A DNA stretch of 11,033 nucleotides. Source: an uncultured Akkermansia sp. Its GTDB lineage: Bacteria; Verrucomicrobiota; Verrucomicrobiia; Verrucomicrobiales; Akkermansiaceae. This document shows positions 1 through 7,093 of this stretch, one piece after another (position 1 is the stretch's first letter; each line of letters begins with the position of its first letter). The DNA lies in NCBI GenBank assembly GCA_947585525.1, contig CANPXA010000042.1:1-11033 (forward strand). The letters run 5' to 3'. The notes under the pieces were generated by a model. It did no database searches. It saw nothing but the letters and a program-made list of their open reading frames with translations, and was not told the DNA's origin. The position numbers were made by a program, and so were the translations under genes.

Positions 1-690
1 CAACTCGCTGAGTTCGCCGGTTTTTGTATCCTTCAGTTGCACACCGCACAATTCGCCGTTTTCTCCCTTCCTGTAGGCAGCGATGCCGGTGTTCCAGATG
101 GGTTGGATCTTCTCGTGATTGAGCACACGCTGCTGCATAACGGCGCTCGCGCGCAGGGTGTCACGCCGGTGGAGCAGGTACACCTTGCTCGCGAAACGAG
201 TGAGGAAAAGAGCCTCTTCGCAGGCGCTGTCACCTCCGCCTACCACACACACGGGGACGTCGCGGTAAAATGAGCCGTCACAGGTAGCACAGGCTGTGAG
301 CCCGTGACCGATGAGCTCCCTCTCGCCATCCAGCCCCAGATAGCGCGCCGCCGCTCCGGTGCAGATGATGACGGCTGCAGCCTTGTAAGCCCCGCTGGAA
401 GAGGTGACGACAAACATCCCGGTGCATTCCTCTCGCGCGATGGATACCACGTCCTCATACACAAATCGGGCGCCGAATTTTTCCGCCTGCTGACTCATGT
501 TGAACATGAGATCCGGCCCGTTGATTCCCTCCGGGAAACCGGGGAAGTTTTCCACTTCTGTCGTGGTCGTGAGTTGACCTCCGATCTGTCCTCCCGTGAA
601 GACGAGCGGTTTGAGATCCGCCCGAGCTGCATAGATAGCTGCCGTGTAGCCTGCCGGCCCTGTCCCGATGATGATGAGTTTCTCGTCCAC
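1..690 (-). CDS. trxB: Thioredoxin reductase, 3' end missing (partial)
   Basis: Flavoprotein that passes electrons from NADPH through FAD and a redox-active disulfide to thioredoxin in the cytoplasm. The 230 visible codons read from a GTG at 690. An FAD-binding GTGPAG loop lies at residues 9-14, followed by GGQIGGQL and the ENFPGF motif near residue 50. The redox pair CATC is C134/C137, within CATCDG. The NADPH-binding loop GGGDSACEEA begins at residue 151, and HRRD at 174-177 would contact the NADPH 2'-phosphate. The family is usually about 310-320 residues, so roughly the last 80-90 lie outside the window. The GTG is chosen because DEKLIIIGTGPAG is the normal family N-terminus. It sits 7 nt after a TAGGAT -10 box, so the mRNA is probably leaderless. 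Transcribed divergently from the zinc-ribbon gene. Identification is secure. Confidence 0.96.
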   Translation of the reverse strand, partial: MDEKLIIIGTGPAGYTAAIYAARADLKPLVFTGGQIGGQLTTTTEVENFPGFPEGINGPDLMFNMSQQAEKFGARFVYEDVVSIAREECTGMFVVTSSSGAYKAAAVIICTGAAARYLGLDGERELIGHGLTACATCDGSFYRDVPVCVVGGGDSACEEALFLTRFASKVYLLHRRDTLRASAVMQQRVLNHEKIQPIWNTGIAAYRKGENGELCGVQLKDTKTGELSEL

Positions 691-697
691 GTCGCGT

Positions 698-726
698 ATC
701 CTACCACAGCGAAACCTCCTTTGCAA
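698..726 (-). promoter_or_regulatory. Predicted trxB promoter (leaderless)
   Basis: On the minus strand a -35 TTGCAA (721-726), a 17-nt spacer and a -10 TAGGAT (698-703) are followed by only 7 nt before the GTG at 690. Transcription would begin at or next to the start codon. The AGGAGG visible on this strand lies inside the -35/-10 spacer. It would therefore not be in the mRNA and should not be read as a ribosome binding site. Confidence 0.6.
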
Positions 727-743
727 GCTTTCCTATCTCCCCC

Positions 744-773
744 AGGGCAAACGCATTAGGAAATGCGTTTGCC
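744..773. repeat. Palindromic repeat, copy 1 (AACGCATT hairpin)
   Basis: Perfect 12-bp inverted repeat GGCAAACGCATT (746-757) and AATGCGTTTGCC (762-773) around a 4-nt loop, preceded by AG. A second copy lies at 7566-7590 in the opposite orientation. Both copies share the leader CCAGGGC and an ATTTACGATTTAC-like tail. The A-T pair at the fourth stem position here is a G-C pair in copy 2, so pairing is preserved. It sits between two divergent promoters, so a terminator role is unlikely. Confidence 0.8.
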
Positions 774-776
774 TAA

Positions 777-807
777 TTACGATTTACGAATTACGAATTA
801 CGATTTA
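777..807. repeat. 7-bp tandem repeat, TTACGAW x4
   Basis: Four head-to-tail heptamers, TTACGAT, TTACGAA, TTACGAA and TTACGAT, followed by a partial TTA. They directly follow the palindrome. Single reverse copies (ATCGTAA) occur at 7342-7348 and about 7555-7561, again at the edges of other repeat modules. Confidence 0.75.
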
Positions 808-904
808 TTAATAATGTGCGCATTGCGCAGATTTTTTGGGTTGTTAACGGATGCAGAGTATTCTTGAAAACCATCGTCACAATGACCGCTTGTTGTTATG
901 ATTT

Positions 905-918
905 TTGATACGTATCAA
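905..918. promoter_or_regulatory. 14-bp perfect palindrome, operator-like
   Basis: TTGATACGTATCAA is a perfect dyad. A second short palindrome, TGATATCA (922-929), follows 3 nt later. Both lie about 75 bp upstream of the predicted -35 of the zinc-ribbon gene and about 180 bp upstream of the trxB promoter. The symmetry resembles a site for a dimeric regulator, but no regulator gene is nearby and the function is a guess. Confidence 0.35.
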
Positions 919-967
919 CAATGATATCAATCAATAAGAGCATTCTCTCCGTTGCTTCGCTTTTCTC

Positions 968-982
968 AAATGCGTTTGCCCT
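968..982. repeat. Half-palindrome fragment, inverted to 744-757
   Basis: AATGCGTTTGCCCT at 969-982 is the exact reverse complement of AGGGCAAACGCATT at 744-757. The two 14-bp ends bracket 239 bp of the trxB/zinc-ribbon spacer like terminal inverted repeats. No flanking direct repeat or coding sequence inside was found. It could be one end of a non-autonomous element or an independent truncated copy of the palindrome. Confidence 0.55.
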
Positions 983-993
983 GCCGTTTATGC

Positions 994-1022
994 TGTACAA
1001 AACAGGGTGTGCGCAATATACT
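994..1022 (+). promoter_or_regulatory. Predicted promoter of the zinc-ribbon gene
   Basis: TGTACA (994-999), a 17-nt spacer and TATACT (1017-1022). The -10 box is good and the -35 weak. The predicted start near 1029 gives an A-rich leader of about 14 nt ending AAAAAACAACAG before the ATG, with no Shine-Dalgarno sequence. Confidence 0.45.
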
Positions 1023-1042
1023 GAGCCGGGAAAAAACAACAG

Positions 1043-1558
1043 ATGACAAAAGGATACTTAAAGACGTGGATTTTAGTCGTATGGGCTTGTGTTTGTTGTG
1101 GATTGGCCGAGGCGCAAGAGGCGGTTAAGGTGTGTCCCTCATGCGGGGGAGCCGGACGGTTAGCGAGCAGTGTCTGTGTGCAGTGTAAGGGACAAAAGGT
1201 GGTGCGGGAGAATGGCAACCTCGTCAACGGGATGCCCTCCCGGGTGAGGAGCGGTTTGGCTCGGGATTCGGAAAATGGTTCCGTTTTCGTCTGCCAATCA
1301 TGCGGAGGAACCGGACGTATGCGCTCAGGCGGAACGTGCCTGCAGTGCAAGGGGCAGGGGATGGTGCGTGCCGATGGAAGTATGCTGAATGGAATTCGCA
1401 CCGGGGCACGGGACGCCATCGTGCCTGACAAGCCGCATGTGCACGTCATCACCTGTCCGGACTGCGATGGCAGAGGGTATCGCGGCACAGCATCCAATTT
1501 CCCCTGCCTGCGCTGTAAGGGACGCGGTCTCGTGCGTGAAGATGGCTCAGGCTTTTAA
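1043..1558 (+). CDS. Secreted protein with three DnaJ-type zinc-ribbon repeats
   Basis: A 171-residue protein. Residues 1-24 look like a signal peptide: Lys near the start, a hydrophobic stretch WILVVWACVCC and an AEA signal-peptidase site before Q25. The mature part is three repeats with a period of 53-54 residues. Each has a CxxC pair followed by GG or DG, then a second CxxCKG pair: C31/C34 with C45/C48, C84/C87 with C99/C102, and C138/C141 with C155/C158. Repeats 1 and 2 also share a linker (VR.(D/N)G..(L/V)NG.); repeat 3 ends early at GSGF. Twelve cysteines in CxxCxGxG-like motifs suggest three zinc sites like those of the DnaJ cysteine-rich domain. There is no J domain or substrate-binding domain, so it is not a DnaJ co-chaperone. 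No precise function is recognised; binding of unfolded or envelope proteins is only a guess. Confidence 0.82.
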   Translation: MTKGYLKTWILVVWACVCCGLAEAQEAVKVCPSCGGAGRLASSVCVQCKGQKVVRENGNLVNGMPSRVRSGLARDSENGSVFVCQSCGGTGRMRSGGTCLQCKGQGMVRADGSMLNGIRTGARDAIVPDKPHVHVITCPDCDGRGYRGTASNFPCLRCKGRGLVREDGSGF

Positions 1559-1595
1559 TGGACTCACATTAGCCGCAGATTGAGCGCGGGAGGGG

Positions 1596-1624
1596 AGGTA
1601 GAATTCATGCATGAGAATTCTCCT
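1596..1624 (+). terminator. Stem-loop after the zinc-ribbon gene
   Basis: Arms AGAATTC (1600-1606) and GAATTCT (1615-1621) enclose an 8-nt loop ATGCATGA. The stem extends by three more pairs across one bulged T (AGG with CCT), giving about 10 bp. It lies 38 nt after the stop codon, ahead of proS. There is no T-tract, so it may be a processing or stability hairpin rather than an intrinsic terminator. Confidence 0.4.
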
Positions 1625-1745
1625 GATGCAGGCTATGAGCCAAGGGAGGCACGTCCATGTCCAAGGCGGAAATGCCACGCTTGGAATCGATGAGGCAGGG
1701 GGCTGCTTCGCCAGCAAGGGGGGACTTTCAATTGAGTGTCTGAGA

Positions 1746-1765
1746 CATCGTTCATCGTCCATCAG
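1746..1765. repeat. CATCGTCCAT-type repeat fragment
   Basis: Two adjacent units, CATCGTTCAT and CATCGTCCAT sharing the middle CAT, match the tandem units at 9957-9988 and, reversed, the ATGGACGATG at 7157-7166. The rest of the 1559-1808 spacer holds the stem-loop above and no convincing gene. Confidence 0.45.
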
Positions 1766-1808
1766 TCGGCGTCTCGTCTCCTCCGTTTCTCGCCTTGTCA
1801 CAAAAGGT

Positions 1809-1836
1809 TTGACATTTGCGGGAATCGCACTAATAT
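1809..1836 (+). promoter_or_regulatory. Predicted proS promoter (leaderless)
   Basis: Consensus -35 TTGACA (1809-1814), a 16-nt spacer and -10 TAATAT (1831-1836). Only CGGCTC separates the -10 from the ATG at 1843, so the transcript should start at or within a base or two of the AUG. There is no room for a Shine-Dalgarno sequence. Confidence 0.72.
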
Positions 1837-1842
1837 CGGCTC

Positions 1843-3363
1843 ATGGCACAGCAAAACGCAATCAGCCCCTCTCGCGCCCAAGATTTCCCGGAGTGGTATC
1901 AACAGGTTATCAAGGCAGCGGATATGGCGGAAAACTCTGAAGTACGCGGCTGTATGGTGATCAAACCGTGGGGTTACGCCATCTGGGAGCTTATCCAGCA
2001 GCAACTGGACGCAGAGTTCAAACGCACCGGGCACACCAATGCCTACTTCCCCTTACTCATCCCGATCTCCTACCTGGAAAAGGAGGCGGAACACGCCGAG
2101 GGTTTCGCCACCGAGTGCGCTGTGGTGACCCATCACCGACTGGAGGCTCAGAAAGATGCCGAAACCGGCAAAACAAAGATGATTCCCGCCGGAGAACTCA
2201 CGGATAAATACGTCATTCGTCCGACCTCAGAAACCGTGATCGGCGCGGCGTTTTCCCGCTGGCTGGAGTCGTATCGCGACCTCCCGTTCAAGGTGAATCA
2301 ATGGTGTAACGTGATGCGTTGGGAGATGAGACCGCGGATTTTCCTCCGTACCACGGAATTCCTCTGGCAGGAGGGTCACACCGCGCACGAGACCCGCGAG
2401 GAGGCGGAGCAGGAGACGGCCACCATGCACAAGGTGTACGAGGATTTCCAGCGGGATGTCTTGGCGGTAGCTTCCATTCCCGGCGAAAAGACCGAACACG
2501 AGCGTTTCCCCGGAGCTGTGCGCACCTACACGGTGGAGGCCATGGTGCAGGATCGTAAGGCAATCCAGGCGGGCACTTCTCACTTCCTCGGACAAAACTT
2601 TGCCAAGGCTCAGAATATCGTCTTTGCCGGACGCGACAACGAGCGCCAGTTTGCTTGGACCACCTCGTGGGGCGTCTCCACGCGCATGATAGGGACGCTC
2701 ATCATGGCTCACGCGGATGATGATGGTTTGATATGTCCGCCACGTGTGGCACCCAAGCAGATCGTCATCATCCCGGTGACCCCCAAGCCGGAGAGCCGGG
2801 ATACCATTCTGACGCATTGCCGAGAATTGGCCCGAAAGCTGTCTGCGCAGCAATTTCACGGTATGTCTCTGCGTGTGGAGGTGGACGAGAGGGATTTGAA
2901 CGGAGGCACGAAGAAATGGGAGTGGATCAAGAAAGGCGTGCCTGTGCGTGTTGAAATCGGGCCCAAGGATCTTGAGAAAGGCAGCGTGTGCCTCGCGCGC
3001 AGGGATCACCCCACCGGCGAGAAAGACTTTGTGAGTGAGGGCGATTTCATCGAAGGGGCGGTGCAGCTGTTGGAGGATATCCAGAGTTCGCTGCTGGAGC
3101 GGCAACGTTCCTTCCGTGATGCTCATATCCGCGCTTGCACGAACATCGAGGACTTCAAGAAGAATTTCGCCGGAGAAGGAGAGGCGGATTGGTTGCTCTG
3201 TCCATGGGATGGCTCTCCGGAGCAGGAGGAGGAACTCGGTAAGAGTCTGCGCATCTCCATTCGCTGCATCCCACTGGGATCCATGGGAGAGGGACCGGAG
3301 GCGCCCTGCATCCTCACCGGTCGCCCCACCACGCGTCGTGTCCTCTGGGCCCGTAGCTACTAA
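1843..3363 (+). CDS. proS: Prolyl-tRNA synthetase, eukaryote/archaeal-type short form
   Basis: Charges tRNA-Pro with proline in the cytoplasm. At 506 residues it is the compact type without the editing insertion domain of the E. coli form. Class II motif 1 covers KPWGYAIWELIQ. A VIRPTSETVIG segment supplies the proline/ATP pocket. Motif 2 lies in NVMRWEMRPR...FLRTTEFLWQEGHTAH. Motif 3 is in TTSWGVSTRMIG, with the GxSTR-type arginine. The anticodon-binding domain starts near APKQIVIIPV, and the chain ends in the family's C-terminal ARSY-type tail. The C-terminal zinc-binding-like domain is degenerate: Cys is kept in LLCPW, IRCIP and PCILTG, but the partner positions read Gln (SPEQEEE) and Thr (CILTG). 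Eukaryote-like ProRS occurs in many bacteria, including Verrucomicrobia, so this is not recent transfer by itself. nadE follows after 27 nt. Confidence 0.96.
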   Translation: MAQQNAISPSRAQDFPEWYQQVIKAADMAENSEVRGCMVIKPWGYAIWELIQQQLDAEFKRTGHTNAYFPLLIPISYLEKEAEHAEGFATECAVVTHHRLEAQKDAETGKTKMIPAGELTDKYVIRPTSETVIGAAFSRWLESYRDLPFKVNQWCNVMRWEMRPRIFLRTTEFLWQEGHTAHETREEAEQETATMHKVYEDFQRDVLAVASIPGEKTEHERFPGAVRTYTVEAMVQDRKAIQAGTSHFLGQNFAKAQNIVFAGRDNERQFAWTTSWGVSTRMIGTLIMAHADDDGLICPPRVAPKQIVIIPVTPKPESRDTILTHCRELARKLSAQQFHGMSLRVEVDERDLNGGTKKWEWIKKGVPVRVEIGPKDLEKGSVCLARRDHPTGEKDFVSEGDFIEGAVQLLEDIQSSLLERQRSFRDAHIRACTNIEDFKKNFAGEGEADWLLCPWDGSPEQEEELGKSLRISIRCIPLGSMGEGPEAPCILTGRPTTRRVLWARSY

Positions 3364-3390
3364 CACTCTTTCCATATTCTTCAGTACGCC

Positions 3391-5307
3391 ATGGCTACTC
3401 TCGGATACTACAGACTTGCCGCCGTCGTGCCGCATATCCATGTGGCAGACGTGAAGGGCAACACGAAACTGCTTGTCGCGGGTGCGAAAGACGCCGCAGA
3501 GCAGGGGGCGCACGCCGTGCTCTTCCCGGAGCTCAGTCTCACCGGCTACACCTGCGGTGATCTCTTCTTCCATACGGATATTCAGAGAGCCGCGCTGGAT
3601 GGACTGCGCGAACTCGCCGAAGGCACAGCCGGACTCGGCTGCGTGGTGATCACCACCATCCCACTCGTGGTGCAGGAGGGACTTTACAACGTGGCGGCCG
3701 TCCTTCAGTCGGGACGTCTGCTGGGGCTCGTGCCCAAGAGTGTGTTGCCGAACTACCGCGAGTTTTACGAGCGTCGGCAGTTCCGTCCGGCAGCTGATCT
3801 GCGTGTCTGCTCTGTCTGTCTTGAAGGGTTCGGCGAGGTTCCTGTCGGTACCGACATTCTGTTCACCGATGGTGCAGGATTCACCTTCGGCGTGGAGGTG
3901 TGCGAAGATCTCTGGTCGGTCCTCCCCCCCAGCTCACGTCTGGCTTTGCAGGGAGCCCGAGTCATTTTCAATCCTTGCGCCAGCACGGAGATGGCCGGCA
4001 AGGCTCATTACCGTCGTCAGCTCGTCGCCCAGCAGAGCGGCACTTGCCTCTGCGCCTACGTCCTCGCTTCCGCCGGGGTCGGTGAGAGTACTCAGGATGT
4101 GGTGTACAGCGGTCATGCCCTCATAGCGGACAATGGACACATCGTCGCGGAGAACAAGCGCTTTGCCCGAGAGACAACCCTTACCTGCGCCGACATTGAT
4201 CTGGAGCGTTTGGGTGCCGCGCGCTTGTCGGAGAGTTCGTACAACGAGAACCGCTTGCCGCAGGAGTGGCGCCAGGTGCGGTTGGTGCAACTGGAGCCTT
4301 TGTCAGCTGAGTGCGACCTGAGGTTCGCGCGTTTGCCCAAACGCCCCTTCCTGCCATCGCCGATCCAGATGGAGGAGAGGTGTGAGGATATCCTCAACAT
4401 CCAGGCAGCAGGTCTTGCCAAACGCGTAGAACACATGGGAGCCGAACGTCTCATCATCGGTATCTCCGGAGGACTGGACAGCTCGCTCGCGTTGCTCGTG
4501 TGCGCCCGAGCCTGCGAGGCACTCAAGCGAGATCCCTCCTGTATCTGCGCCGTCACGATGCCGGGCTTCGGTACCACGAACCGTACGCACGACAACGCCG
4601 TGCGACTGGCGCAGCTGCTCGGGGTCACTTTTTCGGAGGTGGACATTCGTGAGGTCTGCAAGCAGGAGTTTTCCATGCTCGAGTTCGACCCCTCCCGTCG
4701 GACGACAACTTATGAGAATGTCCAGGCGCGCGCACGTACTCAGCTCCTCATGAACCTCGCCAATATGCACAACGGTCTCGTGGTCGGTACGGGCGATTTG
4801 TCCGAGATAGCGCTTGGCTGGTCCACCTACAACGGGGATCACATGAGTATGTACGCTGTCAATTGTTCCATCCCCAAGACGCTCATTCGTTGCCTCATTG
4901 CCCACGTGGGGCGGCTCTCCTCCCCGGAGCTTGCGGAGGTGCTCCTGGATATCATCGACACCCCGGTGAGCCCGGAATTGCTGCCCCCGGCGGATGACGG
5001 AACGATGGAGCAGAAGACGGAGGATGTGCTGGGACCTTACGATCTGCACGACTTTTTCCTCTACCACTTCATCAAGTACGGCGCCCCGAGAAAGAAGTTG
5101 CTCGCCCTCGCTCAAAAAGCTTGGGGAGAAGAGTACGACTCGGAAACTATTGAAAAAACACTCGATACTTTCCTCTCTCGCTTTTATTCCCAGCAATACA
5201 AGCGAAGCTGTATCCCGGACGGTCCTAAGGTGGGCACGATCTCGCTTTCCCCTCGCGGTGATTGGCGTATGCCCAGCGATGCTGCCCTGCAAGTTCGACC
5301 GGATTGA
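3391..5307 (+). CDS. nadE: Glutamine-hydrolysing NAD+ synthetase
   Basis: Last step of NAD+ synthesis: amidation of nicotinic acid adenine dinucleotide using ammonia released from glutamine, with ATP. At 638 residues it is the two-domain long form. The N-terminal nitrilase-like glutaminase domain shows all three catalytic residues: E47 in FPELSLTGYT, K116 in LVPKSVLPNYREFYERR and C171 in GVEVCEDLW. The C-terminal synthetase domain has the ATP pyrophosphatase loop SGGLDSS around residues 359-365. It also has the family segments TMPGFGTTNRT, GTGDLSEIALGWSTYNGDHMSMYAVN and PPADDGTMEQKTED. The ATG at 3391 fits the family N-terminus. It lies 27 nt after proS on the same strand with no separate promoter seen, so co-transcription is likely. 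The gap has no Shine-Dalgarno sequence. Confidence 0.96.
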   Translation: MATLGYYRLAAVVPHIHVADVKGNTKLLVAGAKDAAEQGAHAVLFPELSLTGYTCGDLFFHTDIQRAALDGLRELAEGTAGLGCVVITTIPLVVQEGLYNVAAVLQSGRLLGLVPKSVLPNYREFYERRQFRPAADLRVCSVCLEGFGEVPVGTDILFTDGAGFTFGVEVCEDLWSVLPPSSRLALQGARVIFNPCASTEMAGKAHYRRQLVAQQSGTCLCAYVLASAGVGESTQDVVYSGHALIADNGHIVAENKRFARETTLTCADIDLERLGAARLSESSYNENRLPQEWRQVRLVQLEPLSAECDLRFARLPKRPFLPSPIQMEERCEDILNIQAAGLAKRVEHMGAERLIIGISGGLDSSLALLVCARACEALKRDPSCICAVTMPGFGTTNRTHDNAVRLAQLLGVTFSEVDIREVCKQEFSMLEFDPSRRTTTYENVQARARTQLLMNLANMHNGLVVGTGDLSEIALGWSTYNGDHMSMYAVNCSIPKTLIRCLIAHVGRLSSPELAEVLLDIIDTPVSPELLPPADDGTMEQKTEDVLGPYDLHDFFLYHFIKYGAPRKKLLALAQKAWGEEYDSETIEKTLDTFLSRFYSQQYKRSCIPDGPKVGTISLSPRGDWRMPSDAALQVRPD

Positions 5308-5343
5308 GCCCGACATCGAGCAGGTTCGCGCCGCGGCGATATT

Positions 5344-5357
5344 GAGGGTGAGCCCTC
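5344..5357 (+). terminator. Weak hairpin after nadE
   Basis: GAGGG and CCCTC pair around a TGAG loop 36 nt after the nadE stop. There is no T-run behind it, so a termination role is uncertain. The rest of the 5308-5487 spacer is AT-rich towards its end and shows no gene. Confidence 0.25.
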
Positions 5358-5487
5358 GCTGCTGAAGCATTCTGTTCGAGATTGGAGCTATCTTGAAAAT
5401 AGAATGTCATAGAGAAAATTTTTGTTCGTTTTGCTCTCATTTCCAGAGTTATACATATCAAATTGGATCCCGTTCCTTTTAATGCGT

Positions 5488-5516
5488 TTGCAAAAATGTG
5501 CGAGGTGTGGTATGAT
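5488..5516 (+). promoter_or_regulatory. Predicted aminotransferase promoter
   Basis: TTGCAA (5488-5493), a 17-nt spacer and TATGAT (5511-5516). The -35 overlaps an AATGCGTTTGC motif (5481-5491) also found upstream of two other genes. Predicted start near 5523, with an 18-nt leader lacking a Shine-Dalgarno sequence. An alternative -10, TATCCT (5529-5534), lies 6 nt before the ATG and would give a leaderless mRNA, but has a poor -35. Confidence 0.5.
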
Positions 5517-5540
5517 GCGGGCGTTCAATATCCTATACCT

Positions 5541-6632
5541 ATGGCCATCAAATTATTCATACCGGGACCGACCGTTGTGTCGGACGAGATCTTGCAGGAG
5601 CTCAGCAAACCGATGATCAGCCACCGTTCGAAAGCGGCGTCTGAGTTGCAGAAGCACATTTCGGACTATATGCAGAAGGTGCTTTTCACACAAAATCGCA
5701 TCCTGCTCTCCACTTCCTCGGGTTCCGGTCTGATGGAGGGCGCTATCCGCTCCTGTACGGCGAAGCGAGCGGCGGTGTTTTCCATCGGCGCTTTCGGTGA
5801 CAAGTGGTTCAAGATGGCCAAGACCAATGGCGTGCCGGCAGATAAATTCTCCAGCACGATGGGCGAACCCACCACGCCCGAGATGGTGGACGCTGCGCTC
5901 GCTACCGGCAAGTACGACCTCATTACCGTGACCCACAACGAGACTTCTTCCGGCATCCAAAACCCGGTGGAGGAGATCGCCGAAGTCATGAAAAAATACC
6001 CGGACGTGGTGTGGTGCGTGGACGCCGTTTCCTCGGCCGTAGGTTCCAAGATTGAGACGGATAAACTGGGCATCGACGTGCTCATCACCTCTACTCAGAA
6101 GGCGCTGGCGTTGCCTCCGGGACTGGCCATCTGCGCTGTGAGTCGCAAGGCTTATGATCGCACGGAAAAGGTGGAGAACCGTGGGCTCTACTTTGACCTG
6201 CGCAACCTGTGGGATTTCATTGATAAGAAGAATTATCAGTACACCTCCACTCCCTGCCTTTCACTGATGTACGCTCTGGATCGTCAGCTGGTGCATATCG
6301 TGGATGAGGAGGGGATTGAGGCTCGTTTTGCCCGCCATGAGCAGATGGCCCAATTCACCCGCGCGTGGGCGGATGAGTATTTCCGCGTGTATCCGAACCG
6401 CAAGTACCTCTCCAAGACTCTCACTGTCATCGATGCTCACCCCAAGGGTAAGGATGAACTCATCTCTATCCCGGAACTCAACAAGGCCCTCGCCGAACGC
6501 AACATGCAGATCGGTAACGGCTACGGTGACCTCAAGGATAAGACGTTCCGCATCGCTCACATGGGCGAGCTCACGATGGATGATATGAAGGAGGTCACCT
6601 CTGCCATCGTTGATATCCTTCATCTCGCTTGA
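5541..6632 (+). CDS. Class-V PLP-dependent aminotransferase
   Basis: A 363-residue fold-type I enzyme of the serine-pyruvate / alanine-glyoxylate / phosphoserine aminotransferase group. The N-terminus IPGPTVVSDEIL is typical, with the P-G-P element. The cofactor aspartate lies in CVDAVSSAVG, and the PLP-binding lysine is K187 in STSTQKALALPPG-like context (ITSTQKALALPPG). YQYTSTPCLSLMYAL and the C-terminal QIGNGYGDLKDKTFRIAHMG complete the active-site region. The ATG at 5541 is chosen over an in-frame TTG at 5463, because the extension overlaps the promoter and is not family-like. Exact substrates cannot be read from sequence; serine/glyoxylate or phosphoserine transamination are the main options. 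A thioesterase gene begins 16 nt downstream. Confidence 0.88.
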   Translation: MAIKLFIPGPTVVSDEILQELSKPMISHRSKAASELQKHISDYMQKVLFTQNRILLSTSSGSGLMEGAIRSCTAKRAAVFSIGAFGDKWFKMAKTNGVPADKFSSTMGEPTTPEMVDAALATGKYDLITVTHNETSSGIQNPVEEIAEVMKKYPDVVWCVDAVSSAVGSKIETDKLGIDVLITSTQKALALPPGLAICAVSRKAYDRTEKVENRGLYFDLRNLWDFIDKKNYQYTSTPCLSLMYALDRQLVHIVDEEGIEARFARHEQMAQFTRAWADEYFRVYPNRKYLSKTLTVIDAHPKGKDELISIPELNKALAERNMQIGNGYGDLKDKTFRIAHMGELTMDDMKEVTSAIVDILHLA

Positions 6633-6648
6633 ATCTGCAACTTCTGAT

Positions 6649-7065
6649 ATGACTCCCCAATTCGTTCTCCCTTACCAGGTGATGTACTACGACACCGATT
6701 GCGGCGGAGTGGTGCACAATTTGGCGTACCTCCGCTGGGTAGAGGAGTGCCGCTCCAAGATGTCCATGGCCATCGGCATTGATTGGGCTCGCTTGGCAAA
6801 GGAGGAGAATAAGCACTGCGTGCTGGTGAGTCATGAGGTGCGTTATTACTCCCCCGCCTTTGTGGCGGATGAGATACATGTCCTGGGATGCGTCGAGTCC
6901 GTGGAAAAGTCATCCATCTACTTCAACTTTGAAGTCCGTCGCGCAGAGAATGACAAACTCTGCGTGACGGTGCGTCAGCGTCTCGCTCTGGTTCAGGCGC
7001 CCCAAGGTCGCCCCTGCCGTATTCCCGAAGAATGGAAGACCAAAGTGACGGGCTGTGACGCCTGA
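6649..7065 (+). CDS. Hot-dog acyl-CoA thioesterase (YbgC / 4-hydroxybenzoyl-CoA type)
   Basis: A 138-residue single hot-dog domain that hydrolyses acyl-CoA thioesters. The N-terminal signature YYDTDCGGVVHNLAYLRW matches the YbgC/4-HBT pattern (Y-x-D-T-D-x-x-G-h-V), with D17 at the catalytic aspartate position. HEVRYYSPAFVADEI and VTVRQRLALV follow as the usual core strands. YbgC-like enzymes often accompany Tol-Pal genes or act on short or hydroxybenzoyl thioesters. Here the neighbour is an aminotransferase, so the substrate is open. The ATG at 6649 is chosen because MTPQFVLPYQVMYYDTD gives a normal-length domain. It lies 16 nt after the aminotransferase stop, without a Shine-Dalgarno sequence, probably in one transcript. 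Confidence 0.88.
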   Translation: MTPQFVLPYQVMYYDTDCGGVVHNLAYLRWVEECRSKMSMAIGIDWARLAKEENKHCVLVSHEVRYYSPAFVADEIHVLGCVESVEKSSIYFNFEVRRAENDKLCVTVRQRLALVQAPQGRPCRIPEEWKTKVTGCDA

Positions 7066-7093
7066 GAGACGGAATCATGGATGTCACATCCGT

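Noticed and set aside
495..707. Out-of-frame GTG at 707 on the minus strand with a strong AGGAGG at good distance.
   Set aside because: The frame gives low-complexity sequence unlike any family and overlaps the clear trxB frame. The AGGAGG fits better as part of the promoter spacer.
2227..3573. A 448-codon open frame antisense to proS and nadE.
   Set aside because: Composition is that of a shadow of high-GC coding sequence; both sense frames carry full family motifs.
4303..5370. A 355-codon open frame antisense to nadE.
   Set aside because: Lies opposite the motif-bearing synthetase domain and shows no recognisable domain.
5463..5540. N-terminal extension of the aminotransferase from a TTG.
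   Set aside because: It would cover the TTGCAA/TATGAT promoter and adds residues not typical of the family.
6610..6648. N-terminal extension of the thioesterase from a TTG inside the aminotransferase gene.
   Set aside because: The ATG at 6649 gives the normal hot-dog domain length.
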